From Haemonchus contortus (taxonomy: Eukaryota > Nematoda > Chromadorea > Rhabditida > Trichostrongylidae), in assembly GCA_000469685.2 (NCBI GenBank), contig LS997562.1:24699681-24763680 (forward strand): a stretch of 64,000 nt of DNA. Direction: 5' to 3'. The notes under the pieces are model-generated. The model was given only the letters and a program-made list of their open reading frames with translations, searched no databases and was not told the DNA's origin. A program made the translations under genes and the position numbers. Shown here piece after piece: positions 33,111 through 45,620 of this stretch; within the stretch, counting starts at the first letter, position 1; the number at the start of each line of letters is the position of its first letter.

Positions 33111-34209
33111 CAGATTTAAGACACCGACGGTAGGTAGTAGAAGTAGCTTAAATGGATCGAGCTCGCGGAAGCATAGGAGGATGTATGGGGCGTGATGAAA
33201 TGACCACACTTCGAACGAAAACACGCAGTCAATTGGGAATGAGCCTAAAGCACGAAGTTTGTTGGTGTGTATTTTGCTGAAAATTAGTAGCTCGTATTTT
33301 CTTGGACCAAAGATTTTAAACTTGGGAGAGTGCAGGCGGCGGATTGACCTTAACGCAAAAAGGAGGAGAGCCCGCGTTAGCCGGGCGATCCGAGCTATAA
33401 GGGCGAATCACTCGCGTTTCTAATCACTCGAAGGCGTGTCACGTCACAGAAGAATAAGTCAACGATTCAAAACCAGATTGAATCATAAACAGCCTAGCTC
33501 CGAACAAAAACCGATCATTGGTCTAAGATAGTTAGAATGATAATGACACGTCTGAGCCAAGAATTCTGATGCTCTCTCCCGAGAGCACGAGGAAACGTAT
33601 AGACAGAAAGAAATACCCGAAATTCGCTAGGCCATGTAAAAAATCAAACAGCGTTGCGCTGAGGACAGTGAATAGAAGAGTTCAACCATCACGAAATGGT
33701 TGTGAATTGTGAGATGAGCCAGCGTTGGGATGGAGCGACAAAATAAAACCTGTCTGTTTTAGCTGAGTGTTAAATATGAATGATCAAAGGGCTGCGTGTA
33801 ATTCTGCGAGGTTAGTTAAACTTACGACAAAATGTGGAAGAGTTGTAAAAAGAGCCAGTGGTGGATCACCAGATCTCGCAAAATTGTCGATCAGCTTCGG
33901 CCGAATGGTGCGCTATAGATCATCGAAGAGCTGAACGCTCGAGGAAATATGCAAACGCAAATTCTGTTATATCTAAAGGAAAAATGCTATTTCCAGTTAC
34001 CCGGCATTGCTCCCGGTCATTTCAGTGTTCCTTCACAATCATTTCCTTAGGTGATTCCTCCTTCCCCCACCTTGGGCGTTGAGCACATCGTCCACAATAT
34101 GTTGGTTTTTGAGGCCTATGTTAAGCCAGGAAGGACAATAGTAGAGCACATAAAGTGGGGGAGAGAAACATACAATATACAATAACATAGAAGTCAACGA
34201 GTCCACAGC
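33111..34209. other. Intergenic sequence
   Basis: No gene recognised. Confidence 0.4.
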
Positions 34210-34368
34210 AGCACCGGAGTGTGTAAAGAAGCCACTCCTGAGTACTCCCAGCTAAAAGCATTGGTTGATGAAAACGTTTCTTTGAGACAACATCCTGAGT
34301 CATTGGAAGATTTAGAGACAGAAATCAGAAAGTTAAAGGAACGCCCACGTAGTTATGAGAGTAAATAG
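34210..34368 (+). other. Short coding-like coiled-coil segment
   Basis: An open stretch of about 50 codons reads EYSQLKALVDENVSLRQ, then SLEDLETEIRKLKER before a stop. The heptad-like Leu spacing suggests a coiled coil. It could be a gag relic or an isolated exon. No family can be named and no neighbouring exon is evident. Confidence 0.3.
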
Positions 34369-34629
34369 AATACAAACCTCCCCAAGCCAACCTCAGTAAA
34401 GGTACAGCACTCTCCGTAAGAACTCGAAAATTCACGCGAATACCGCGAGTTTTTCGTCTTTTTCCTATAAATCGCTTCAAAATGGAGTAATCGAGGAGAT
34501 AAAGACACTGTTACACTCAGCTCGTCAACCTCTACGAAGCGATAACTTAAAGGGTTCGAAATGCTTTATTTTGGATTGCGCCATGCACTTGAGCTCCATC
34601 CGAAAAGTGATTGCATGCACATGGGGTGG

Positions 34630-34918
34630 GAGAGGAGGTGGCATAGTGGTAAGTGGCGTGGTATCCCATACGTATAGCAACGGGTTCGAGTTCTGCACAA
34701 TATCTACCCAGGTCATTCAAGCCTTGATTCTTCCAGGGTTGACCAATTTGGTACGAGACTCGTTTGAGAGGATAAATGCGCTGACTCGTAGATCGGCTAA
34801 CCAGCACACTCCACTGTGCCGGCCACATTCGTATTCAATACGCCACTGCAATCTGAATGGAAGTTGAATGCGGGGTGCAACCCTCGACGAGGTTGATTGG
34901 CCCTTAAAGACAGTATCC
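34630..34918 (+). repeat. tRNA-derived SINE family 3, copy 1
   Basis: The head GGAGGTGGCATAGTGGTAAG has an A box and ACGGGTTCGAGTTC is a B box, in tRNA spacing. The shared body has TTGGTACGAGACTCGT, GAGGATAAAxGC, GCCACATxCG, ATACGCCACT and CTGAATGGAAGT. It matches the copies at 38356 and 49714. Confidence 0.8.
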
Positions 34919-36639
34919 CATATCCATTATGCTTCTGCTTGTTGGTCGCTAGTGCTTGAGTATCCCGCACTGGCCAGGGTGCTTCCCAATTCTCGATGTG
35001 TCTCAAAGTCTTGGCAATTCATTTGAAAATCGTTCAGAGAACTGAGCTTTTGGTTGCTTTATTAAAATTTTCATTCCTGTCAGACGGCCAAGTGGTTGTG
35101 GATTTGTTGGAGGAAAGGTGATAAAAATCTTGACTTTTACTTCGGCTGACTCACATGGGTACGTCGGGCACGCCTCCCATTGACGCTACAGTTCAGAAAA
35201 AACTCAAATGGGTGGCGTACCAAGGAAGGATTTGCTAACCACTTCCTTCTAACTTTTAACAAGTGAAGTTGTGTGCTATTTCAGACGAGCCTGTTCCCGA
35301 AGGTACAGCCAGAGTGCAATTTTTAAAAGAACTTCTGACTTTTTCTTGATGGGTAATACGTTCGGTCAATCGATTGCACTTTATCATACGGCCCACCCGC
35401 AGTAGTCTGTTGTGTCTGTCTTTTCACCGCCATGTTCTGTTCGTCGTCAGCAGGGTGTAATGGTTGTTTGATGAACATTTGCGTTCAGTTAGTAATGTAC
35501 ATTCGATTGTGTACTGGACATCCTCTACGGTGTATCAAAAGCCGTGATTTCAAAATGATTTTTTGGAAAATCTGCATTTTTAATTTCGGCCATTAAGAGA
35601 AGCATTTTTTTCTAATGGTCAAAATTACAAAAATGCAGCATGGGCTGCATACGACGGCAAGACCCTAAGCCTGTTACGGACCGTCCTTTTTGTTGATCCC
35701 CACCACTCTGTATGCAATATGACTCCAAGTTGCTTTGGTACTGGTTGAAAGGTTGCTCTTAGAGATTCTGGCACCCGTAGGTGTAGCAGGCATGGCCCAT
35801 TCGTGAGGTATGTCGCATATCTTGTCATCTTCACATGTTGTTTTTCTCGTCGCAGCTTATCCCTATTTTCAGTTTCATTATTTCTTCACTGACGTACCTT
35901 TCATATTACCTTTGACAGTCCTTTCCTTGATCGTGGTCATTTTCTATAAACAGCCTCAAACACCCCGTCCTCTTGAACATAAACCTCAGCCCAGTTTTTA
36001 AGCAGAGGGCCTTGCTAATTCGGTAACATTTGCTTTCTTCCGCCTCTTATCACTCTCTGCCCTCAGGCTGGTCCCATTACCTGTTCCTCTACCCTGTCAG
36101 CTGAACCCCCTTTCAAGCGCCCAAGGCAACTTTAAGTCTAACTGCTATACTGTTAAAAAAAGCGAATGGGAACTGCTTTTGAAATGCTTGCTTCCCCTTA
36201 CTCTTTACTTCTTCTTAACAAATGCTTCAACTTCTTATCACTCACTTATTTGTGTTCCGTGTCTCCCACCTTTCTTAGCCTCTGAGAGTAAGAGCAGCTG
36301 TCAAGACGAGTGCAACAATTTTAATGAGTCTATTTCTACTTCTTTCTACTTCTCCACTTTCATACATCTATAAATTATTTTCGAATTTTACCTAATCATT
36401 AATGTTCCCAACCCCATGGCACCGTGATATCTCGTGAGCCTGGTCATTCTCGACTTGAATTGAGAGGAGTTACGAATTTCTGCTTAAATGTCAGATTCAC
36501 AGGCGCACACACAAACACAAAACGCCATCCAATGACTCATTAAGATCCCGAAAATTTCAATACAGTTTGACATTCCCAATTTTTTCCTCTATATTAAGAA
36601 ACAGTGGCTTCAACAACTAACGTATCGATCACTCACTTA
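34919..36639. other. Intergenic sequence
   Basis: No gene recognised. A small inverted pair (CTGCATTTTTAATTT near 35571 and AAATTACAAAAATGCAG near 35623) may be a MITE relic. Confidence 0.4.
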
Positions 36640-37135
36640 CTGGGGAGGGGTAGTCTACTTATCTTGGAACTTTGAATTAATTGTAAGACCCAGATGAATC
36701 GATAGAGTTCTGAATGCTGTTTACGAAAATGGAAATTAAAACTGCAAAATGATTCTCCTTAAAAAGTTATGGGGGCCCGAATTTTGCTCGACAGTAGTAT
36801 CAATTGGAAATGCGAACTCGCCGCTTCCATATCAAACGCCCACGTGACCTAGTGGTAGTGGTCTCGCTTCATAGGCATAAAGTGAGGGATCCCTCCCCGT
36901 CATTATCCGCACTTTTGCAAAGTGTTTTTTCATTTTATCAAAGGCTCTCTGAACGTTTTCTGAAATTTCTTCAGACAATTGATACTACTGTCGAGCAAAA
37001 TTCGGGCCTCCATAACTTTTTAAGGAGAAGCATTTTGCAGTTTTAATTTCCATTTTCATAAACAGCATTCGAAACTCTATCGATATATCTGGGTCTGAAT
37101 TCAAAGTTCCAAGATAAGTAGACTACCCCTCCCTG
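36640..37135. mobile_element. Fold-back element with a tRNA-like loop
   Basis: Arms of about 165 bp at 36640-36806 and 36975-37135 are nearly perfect inverted copies (GGGGTAGTCTACTTATCTTG at the left; its complement at the right). The loop of about 168 bp contains GACCTAGTGGTAGTGGTC, a tRNA D-arm and A box, then GTGAGGGATCCCTCC in the B-box position. No protein is encoded. Confidence 0.8.
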
Positions 37136-38084
37136 GTTAGCCATATTTGAGTCACGAAACAAATGTTGACGTTGGGGTTGTCTTCAGTCTGTTATTCTGA
37201 AGGCAATGCTATCGATAATTCGATTTATAGGAAATTGAAAAAGATGGAAGGATGTTAGCATCCCTTCGTAGCTGCAAAAGCCAGTCTGAACTGCTAAAAA
37301 TCTCGCGAAGTCCGGAGCAGCGTAGATTTCATCAAAGTTAAAGTCCAAACATATCTTTTAAAAATCCACCGATGCCAGGCCTTGGCTTTCGCACATCGTT
37401 TTTGAAGCGGATGAGATGCTCGATCAATTTGACATTTCAAGAACTCTTTCTTCTTCGCGTTCTTCTTGTCCCTAGCGTTAGCCCCGCGCCAGCCTATGTG
37501 CTAGTCCGTGCTCCTTCTGGTAGCTCTATTTATTTTTGACCACAGCATCTGCAGTATTTTATTTTCAGTGTGACCTTCCACATTTTCTTTCTATGTTCTC
37601 GTGATCGCTTAGCATTGATGGAGTCCCTTCGACATAGCAGTCAAAATCATTTTCCACTGAGTGATGGAATTGTGACAGTAATGTTCTCATCATCGCAGAC
37701 GCTGCTCTTTCGTCCTCAATTGGACCGAGACTGCTTGTTTGACTGCACTATCCATCAACCCAGTCTAGCGAAATTTTATACCGCCCTTCATGGTTATCCC
37801 CTACCGTCCAGCACTTTGTGCGTCCTAGAGCATTGCCCATCGCAAAGGATGCCGCGAACCATCCACTACATCCATGCCGTTACTATCCGGACAGCTACTG
37901 CGTGATCCGCGCTACCACCAGCTTACAGATAACCCCTTACGTACCATATGGACTGGGCGTCAGATGCAGAAACTTTTCTCATCGATTCGTCTGTGCGACC
38001 TCGTCAGCAAATTAAATGCTCAATGAGACTCAAAATTTTTCGCTGGCGACCGACTGGGAATCACTTCTTTTTTCCGGGTGTGTT
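37136..38084. other. Intergenic sequence
   Basis: A + strand frame (37570-37905, 111 codons) has no recognisable homology and is probably chance. Confidence 0.4.
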
Positions 38085-38321
38085 GCGATTCGTGCGATTC
38101 TGGGTGCGCGCGACAAATTGTGCGGCGAAATTCGGTGCGATTTGGACGACTGCAACGTTTATCATTTGGGCCCAAATTTGAAGTAAAGTAGGTTAGTAGG
38201 ATTGTCCGACCCTACTAAAGTACTCTACTTCAAGTTTGTGCTCCAATGATAGACGCCAGAGTTGCTTGAATCATCGCTAGCCGCGCAATTTGCCGCGCGC
38301 ACCCAGAATCGCACGAATCGC
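38085..38321. mobile_element. Fold-back MITE
   Basis: Two inverted arms of about 110 bp meet near 38200. The outer part, GCGATTCGTGCGATTCTGGG, is matched by CCCAGAATCGCACGAATCGC at the right end. The arms share (G/A)CAAATTG(T/C)GCGGC and AAGTAAAGTAG-like sequence. The interior is too small to code. Confidence 0.85.
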
Positions 38322-38355
38322 TCGTCCCCACTTTTTTCCATCTATCCCTGTCTAA

Positions 38356-38650
38356 GGGCGGAGGTGGTGTAGTGGCAAGTGGCGCACTATATCACACGCA
38401 CGGTCAGGCGTTCGAATCCCGGATCAATGCCCGAATAGGCCAATCAAGCCTTCCATCCCTCCGGGGCCGGTGAATTGGTACCAGACTCGTCTGGGAGGAT
38501 AAAAGCACTGACGTGTACATCACTGGCCACCGCAAGTCATTGCATAGGCCACATACGCACTCACTACGCCACTAAGATTCTGAATGGAAGTCGAGTGCGG
38601 GGGCGCATCCCTCAGACGGGATTGATTAACGCCAAAAACTTTATCCTCCT
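38356..38650 (+). repeat. tRNA-derived SINE family 3, copy 2
   Basis: The head GGAGGTGGTGTAGTGGCAAG carries the A box and GGCGTTCGAATCCCGG is a strong B box. The body includes GGTACCAGACTCGTCTGGGA, GGCCACATACGCACTCACTA and ATTCTGAATGGAAGTC. It ends near GCCAAAAACTTTATC. Confidence 0.85.
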
Positions 38651-41600
38651 TATCCTTTATCATTGTCTAACCATAACTGTATTCGCTGCTATGTCCGTTG
38701 AAAGACAGACAAGAGATTTCAGACGTGGCAGTGATTACCATTTTCAATTAGCATCTTCATATTTCTCAGCGCAGAATCCGTTCTCATTCGAAATTCGTAG
38801 AACAGCCTCTTCATTTTGGAAATTGCACTGCAAATTTGTCTCGCATTCCAACCATCGTTTGCTATCGCATTTGATCGGGGACCTTTGACGAGATCTTTTC
38901 CGAGACTATTTTTGGGGTCAGCGCCTCACAAATCGTCTATAAATTGACGTAGATGGCAATTATCCAAGCTCCTCGATCTCCCTATCTTTCGTCTACCTGG
39001 TACAACATACATTAAAGGCTGTATGCGCGATATATAGTGTAGGGTGAAGATGAGAGAGAATTTCTGCAGATCGTTCTCGAAGAGCACTCCGAAATAGTCC
39101 CCAAGAAATTTAGGGAATCACCCTTTCGTATGGGATTTAGAGGTTTAGGGGAACAACTCGAGGGATCTGATGCTTCTTCAAGCTCTTGCTTATTTTCTGT
39201 TTTCCTATTTGAATCCAGCCATGCTATTGCTGTAGATAGTTACTCTCCTGTAGTTGTTTAGTTTAGCATTTGACGATCCGTGCGTTTAATGGGTTTACAC
39301 TTCAACGCAGGAGCGTTGTGATCTTCCTCTCTCTACAGTCCACGTTTCTACCTTGAATGGAGGCACTCCAAAGCATCACTCTGGTTCTTCTTAAAGGCTC
39401 AGTTCAAAAAGGGTATTTTTGAGATACCCTTTTTAGTTGTTGTTGAAGTTGAAAAGCGGAAGTTGTGACGTAGAGTAGTGCATCTACGGCGAAGGAAGCG
39501 AGAAAATCCGCCCGCTTTGTGAAAAACAAGGCTCTTCAGAAGTAGTAGAATTAGAGTGTTGTACGAGATTACCATGACGGAGAAGGCATGAAAGGGATAG
39601 TTGGACGAGACTTCAGTCTTTGTATTTGTCCAAAGAGCTGTATACATCAAGCCAAAGCTGTCCAGAGGTGCATGTCATTGTCGCTATGGGTCATGACAAG
39701 TTGTTTGAACTTCCTACGCTTTCTTTGAACTCCCTATCCAGAACGTTTATCGACCTGGCATCGGCACATATGGTACCAGGAGGTGCCTCGAATTCGTCCT
39801 ACGGGGAAATCTTAGAAACCATTTTTCGTGAACTGGGCCTTTAACAATCCGCTGGTTTCAGGCAAACAATCCTTGCGGGAATGCAAAGGTTTTCCCACAT
39901 GTGCTCGAGCCACAACTTCGCTAATACACTGTGCAGCGGCCGATGGATTATTGTATTAGGCTGGCAACTAAGTAATTGCGTACTTTAGCAAGTTTTTCGA
40001 ACTGTACTCTCAGTGGGTGTTTTGAAGGTAATCTATAATGATAGACAAGTTACCTGAATATTTTATGGCTAATTTGTAATTTAATGAATAGTTCTTTCTT
40101 ACGCTCTTATTAATTGCCCACCCAATAACAGGAGCCTATCTCTGTTCCCTGTGAGCCTATTCAACAACTACCCCGCTCAATTGCTCTCTCAATGTCTTTA
40201 GCTTTTGAGTCGGGTCGAATTCTTCTATCAATTCTTTTACCTCAACCTAAAAGGCAGAAGAACATTTTTTGTCCAATCGATAGAAAAGAACGTAGGCAAA
40301 CACGCAAAGTGACGTAATATCCAAGTTGTTTGAATGGTGGTGTTCCAGAGGCGGGCCAATAAAGGTTAATCGAAGATTTTACCGCTGATTTTTGTTTGGC
40401 ACGTTATAAATGCAGCTGCAAGAAGTACCGAGAAACGCAGTCGTCGCTAAAGATGAATGCTAAAGCTTGAAAAGTTGATTAGCCTATGTGGGGAAATTAG
40501 CTTTCAACCTTGCGGGTCAGAAGAAAGACCGATCTCGATCCTTGCCGATGAGGCACCATTTCATGCTGAATCCTCACAAGGGTTACATAATGAGTACCAA
40601 AGCCGTTTTTATCGAGATGGGTATTACGTATGTTGAGGTATGCGTGTTGCCCTCTGTCTTTCAAATCTGCTGATCGTGTTCGCGTAAGGTTCCTCACCCT
40701 TGCAGTTACGATTCCCATCTTTATCCCCTGCTCTTCAGATGTCCGATCTGATCTTGTTTCATCCCCGAGACGTAATTTATTGTCGGTAAAAGTAAAAAGT
40801 GTGTCAGAGGGTAGGTTGTTTTGGTTCGAAATAGCTGTTTGATTCTATAGTTGAGCTGTCATCCCCAGGTCAGGAAGTTAGTGTGGTTGCCGAGACAGTT
40901 CCAGCTGAATAGTATTCAGTACTTTGCTGGCGCAAATATTTAAATGGATGACCATACAAGCCATGAGCAATTTACCCACTGTTTTGAGATACTGAACTGC
41001 GGTGGACTCACCTTAATTTTTGGTTTCCGAATGGAAATCGAGTTCAACTTATGTGCACTCCCCAGTCTCTGATTTACACAACTATTTGGCCTCACACTAG
41101 TCTTTTCATGTACAAAGAAGGTGACTCAATAGCACATCTTCATCCTCCTACTAATCCGTTCTGCAAAGCTCTTATTATTCTTTTTCTTTTTTTTTTTTTG
41201 CTCTTTTGACACAGATTCTTTCTTTCGGGAACTTCTTTTTCCCAAAACGGTTAGGAGGTTCGGATGATCAAGATCTGCATTTCTCAAAAGAATGCACAGA
41301 CAGTCCCTCTGCAAATTCGTCGTTACCCAGACGCTTCCGCAAGAAAGTTGTTGGGGGAAAGGTTGTGAATAAAGGCAAGCTTTGAATCGTGAATTACAGA
41401 GGAATGAATGTGTGGAGTGAAGTTTGCAAATGTTAGAAGCGATACAATCGCATTGTCTAGACAAAGCTGATAACGCGTGTCAGTCGGCTTGCAGAGGTCA
41501 TGTGGCACTTCATCTGAAATCTCGTGATGTTGCCGTCTAATATTCAGTTTTCTTGTACCAAACTGTCCTTCATTAGGCGATAGACTCTGTTCCTGATGTA

Positions 41601-42591
41601 TCCCCTGAGAAGAAATCCATGGAATGAGGTCCAGGGTTCCGATATCACAAGAAGAGAGGCTGATGATGAGTGATTACATGAAACAGTGGCGGCAGAAACT
41701 GCTAGCAGTCGATGGACTGACAAGGATGCTACAAGTCACAATAATCAGATTAGCCATCTCTCTCACATTAACGGAGAGAATTTGGCCGCTGTTTCTACTA
41801 TAAGGGCTGTGACAGGATAGTAGTTAACCGGTGATAGAAAGTGATAGCAATTGAGAACTATGAGGGGAAGGCCAGTGTCGCCATGTATCTTTGCACGCCT
41901 TGCTTCAGTGGTAATGCGCTCGCTCTTACAAGTGATATGGGGAGTAGGAGCAGAACTCAAAAGGTAGGTGCTCTAATGGTGATCCCTGAATTTAGCTGAA
42001 AGAGGTCTTCTTTAAAAGGGTCATTAGGACCGGAACACTATTTTTGTAAAAGTAGGCTATAAAACCGTCTTTCAGGGGTTGGCATGGGTGGTAGAATGTT
42101 GTAACATCGGTGAAAGTTAGTAAGTGTAGTTGGGAAGGAAATGCAACAAGGTTCCTTGTCTTTTCCCATGCGATCATACAGGCTGGCACTGAAGACCCAC
42201 ACATGATAAGTGGGATGGGATGGGATAGGGAAATTACGGTTTGATAAAAACTTATGTGTCAGTGGTAGCAAACTAGAGCCAATAAAGTGTGAGGCAGACA
42301 GACTGTATACGACCCTTGTGGGGCACGTCGGATACCCAACCTCCGACAGGAAGTTGTCAGTGATTGAACGGGTGACCAGCCTCTCGCTCGTATGCATCAC
42401 GTATCCGACTACGTAGCGGTCTTGAAATGGGAGGGCATCTGTGGACGTAAAGAGAACTGTGAGCAATGTCTACTTCAATCAACAAGAACCCAATGGCTTC
42501 GCGTCTTTCCCCGAATAGTAGAGCTTACGCGATCAGCGAAGTGAGCTCACTGCCTGTAGAGAGCAGACATGTTTCGTTTTTTCGGTTACTA
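38651..42591. other. Intergenic sequence
   Basis: No gene recognised in about 3.9 kb. Minor items: a small hairpin AAAAAGGGTAT/ATACCCTTTTT at about 39405-39434, and a 40-base match at 39790-39845 to the end of the dispersed repeat of about 600 bp. Confidence 0.4.
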
Positions 42592-44126
42592 CACTGGTGT
42601 GCAAAACTTAGGGACGAGATGAATAATGTAACATATAACATTGAGAACTGGGTTGAAATAAATGAAAGTGTGGGATTATATTGCCAGACTTATGACGGTT
42701 ATGCACAGGAAGTTGGACATCCCTTCGTGGAGGAATAGTCCAAGTAAAGCGAGAAATATGGCTACCCGCACAAATTGAGGCAGTTGATAGGTACGAAATA
42801 AATTTTTTTGTCAATCAGCCAGTAGCTACCAAGTACTGTGGTAATATCCTTCTATACATCATATCCCGCAGACATCGTCTGAATGACCTGGCACGAGGAA
42901 GAATCATCGAAAAGCTTGAAAAAGGTCGAACCGTGACGAGCGCAGCTCAGGAGCCTGGTATCGCTCACAGCGTTGTTGCACTTTCACGGAGAGCATTCCC
43001 AACCTCTGATACTGCTGCACGAAGGAGAGCCGGTGGTCGATGAAGAACAACTACACTGAGGTATTACCCGTACATGGTGCAGCAGGCAAGAAATGACCCA
43101 CGTCACTCAGCTTCTTTGATTGCAATGTCATTTAACAGGATTTCAGAGCAAGCCATCCCACGCACTACAGTGGCACGACGACTGCACGGTTGCGGTCTCC
43201 TCGCCCGACGACCACTACGTAGCGTTCCCTTGACCCTCGCGAATCGGCGAGACCGTTTAGAGTGGTGCAAGGAGCATAGCGAACGGACCGATGAGGAATG
43301 GGGCCGTTTGCTTTTTTCGGGTGGGAGCAGATTCAGTCTGAGTAGTGATTTTGGACGCACCCTCATGGCTAGAGGTGGGGACACGCACGTCTCTCAGAAA
43401 CGTTGGGGAACTTGATCGTTCTGGTGGTCGAGCTGTTATGGGGTGGGGAGGCATCATGCTTCGTAACCGTATTGATCTCCAAATTTTTGACCGTTTGACC
43501 CTTAACAATCGGCGTTACTGTACAAAGAAACCCTTCTCCAATGTGCATCTTTTCAGGGTTGCAGTGAGCCCTGAATTCATTTTTATGGATAACAATGCGC
43601 GACCGCATCGAACAACTCAGGTGGAAGAGCTCCTGACACAAGAGGTTATCCAGCGATTGGAGTGGCCTGCCCGTTCCCCCGGCCTGAAATCCATCGAGCA
43701 CGTGTAAGGTGCACTTGGTGGAAGCATTGCAGCACGTCCAAACGCATCACTGATCATCCAGCAGTTGTCAATTGCGCTGATAGAGCAGTGGAATGCCCTA
43801 CCACAATAACTCATTTCTAACCTCGTAAAAAGTATGGGATCGCGTTGCAGAGTATTTACTGCTGTCCGTGGTGATCACACACCCTATTAGGAACCGCGTC
43901 GCTTTTTCTGAAGTACTAGGATAAGTTGTGAGGAACTATGTGTAATCGGTACCTCTCAATAAAAATGTCTTATTTGCTCGTCCTATTTCGATTTTCTTCT
44001 AGTTGCTTCCTGTGCCATAGCGTAATGATCCTCTATTGGTATGGTATAAATTTCATCGAGCTCTGTCGTCTGGCAGAGGCACAGTAATCGAAAGTTGCTT
44101 TCGTCCCTAAGTTTTGCACACCAGTG
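42592..44126 (+). mobile_element. Full-length Tc1-like transposon (1535 bp)
   Basis: Inverted ends CACTGGTGTGCAAAACTTAG (about 26 bp, continuing GGACGA) lie at both sides, with TA on each flank (42590-42591 and 44127-44128), the canonical Tc1/mariner target. The interior holds a + strand Tc1-type transposase pseudogene. Confidence 0.92.
42870..43930 (+). pseudogene. Tc1-like transposase, frameshifted, first catalytic Asp missing
   Basis: Pieces in order: GRIIEKLEKGRTVTSAAQE (helix-turn-helix, about 42900-42960), RTTVARRLHGCGLLARRPL (43160-43216), LLFSGGSRFSL (43305-43340), VMGWGGIML (43435-43460), FMDNNARPHRT (43580-43612), and WPARSPGLKSIEHV (43662-43704), then a mutated continuation. In Tc1 proteins the FSDES box carries the first Asp; here it reads FSGGS. 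The second Asp (MDNNA) and the Glu (SIEHV) remain. Frame changes near 43030 and 43380 and later stops confirm inactivity. Confidence 0.88.
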
Positions 44127-44839
44127 TAGTAGTCAGGCAGAGTGTACTGAAGCACGAAGCACATACTTCCCCTGAAATTCTGTTTTGGAAGGAAGACATT
44201 CCTAGGGGTCTCAACGTGATTAAACTTTTGTGTTTGCTGTGTTCATTTTTGAATCATTTTCGGATATTTGAGAATGTTCTGGACTTTTTTGCGGGATTTG
44301 CTTCGTTTAATCGTAACCACGGCCGGAGTGATATTTTTAGGATTTTTTCTAGTTCCTTCTACTTTAGTTATCTCTTTTACTGAAGAATTCCCTCGTTATT
44401 GCATGTATTCTCTGGTTTTTTTTTAGATCATCAATTGGTCAATTGCAACAAGTTATCTTGTGAGACTTACATTAGAAATGCCCTATATTACCAAGACGAC
44501 GTTTCTTGTTGGGTTCATTTCACGTTATCGTTAGTCTCGACTTTTTCTTATCTCCATCCGCAAACATCACATTCGCGTCCATTTTTTAGGCAGTGCATTC
44601 TGGCCTGCCTCGAAGAATGGCTGACGACTTTTGTGGTTTTGGAGGACTTCTAATAGTTAATACATTTTTGGTCTTTTCCGAAATTCGCTTGAAATAATAC
44701 TTTATATCAACAATATGATGTGATTCACTGTTGTGAACGGGCCGGGTCCGGTATAATCGTGGCAGGAAAGTCTACGATGAAAAATCATTCTGAATTTCAT
44801 GCTACAGAGTTCCGTATATTGGGAACATATTCAATAGAA
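44127..44839. other. Intergenic sequence
   Basis: No gene recognised. Confidence 0.4.
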
Positions 44840-45620
44840 AGATAGATAGCGCCTATACCCTACGAGCAAATTACTGATGCCTTTCGTCCGCCAATCAGGA
44901 AGCTGTGCTTCAAAAAAGTCATTGACTGCCGTTTCCAGATTATTAAGTGCGAAGTTTTTTTTCACAAAGGGTCCCGAGAAGGTGGAGCACATGGTTATCA
45001 AAGAAGCAATATTTCAGGAGTAGGAATGATGAACAACCTGGAACCAGGCGTGAATTCTTGACGGTTACCTAAAGAGAGATTTCGACGTGCGTTGTCGTTC
45101 CGTAGGTTCCTGAGTAATGGTTTCGGATGTCTCTCTCTAACCGCATTGACCAAATCCTGGGGTTCATAGGGGTAGGCGCCGTAACTATCTCGTCTGCGTT
45201 CAGCAACTCATAGTGGATGAGTCCCTTCACGCTCCAAGAAACTATGACGAGATGTTTGTGTTTCTTTAAAGGTTAGTATCTCCTGCAGTGAAGCCGTTCA
45301 ACCAATTTTTGACCGTTGGCGATCGCTGAACAGTGCTCTCAGCTGGTAGGTCGCCGAAAATTTCAGCCGTGACACTTGCGTTTTTCCCTCGAGGTGCTCA
45401 GTAGAAGGTGATGGTGCGGATCTAGCGTTGTTCAGTCATTGCCCCACGAACAAAAGCCCTTATGTTTCACCGAGTTCACATCGTTTATACAAAATTTTCA
45501 ACGCCTCGAAATTTTGCTTGTAGTACTTCCCTGCTAACCTAATAGTTGACAGTTCAGCGTGCGGTCGCGAAGCAGCGGAGCTTAGTTGTGAAGTCAAAAT
45601 GAAGTACTGCACTGTGGCAA
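44840..45620 (-). pseudogene. Mariner transposase relic
   Basis: On the - strand, broken frames read TVKNWLNGFTAGDTNL (about 45290-45340, helix-turn-helix region), IVSWSVKGLIHYELLNADE (about 45180-45245, the WWDxxGxxHYELL-like region) and NDFFEAQLPDWRTKGIS (about 44875-44930, C-terminal end). Stops and an internal deletion remove the central part. No TIRs were found. Confidence 0.6.

Noticed and set aside
37570..37905. 111-codon + strand frame
   Set aside because: No family resemblance; no neighbouring exons or transposon ends.
38356..38440. tRNA gene
   Set aside because: The head has A and B boxes but no closing acceptor stem, and the same head with the same body recurs twice more, so it is a SINE.
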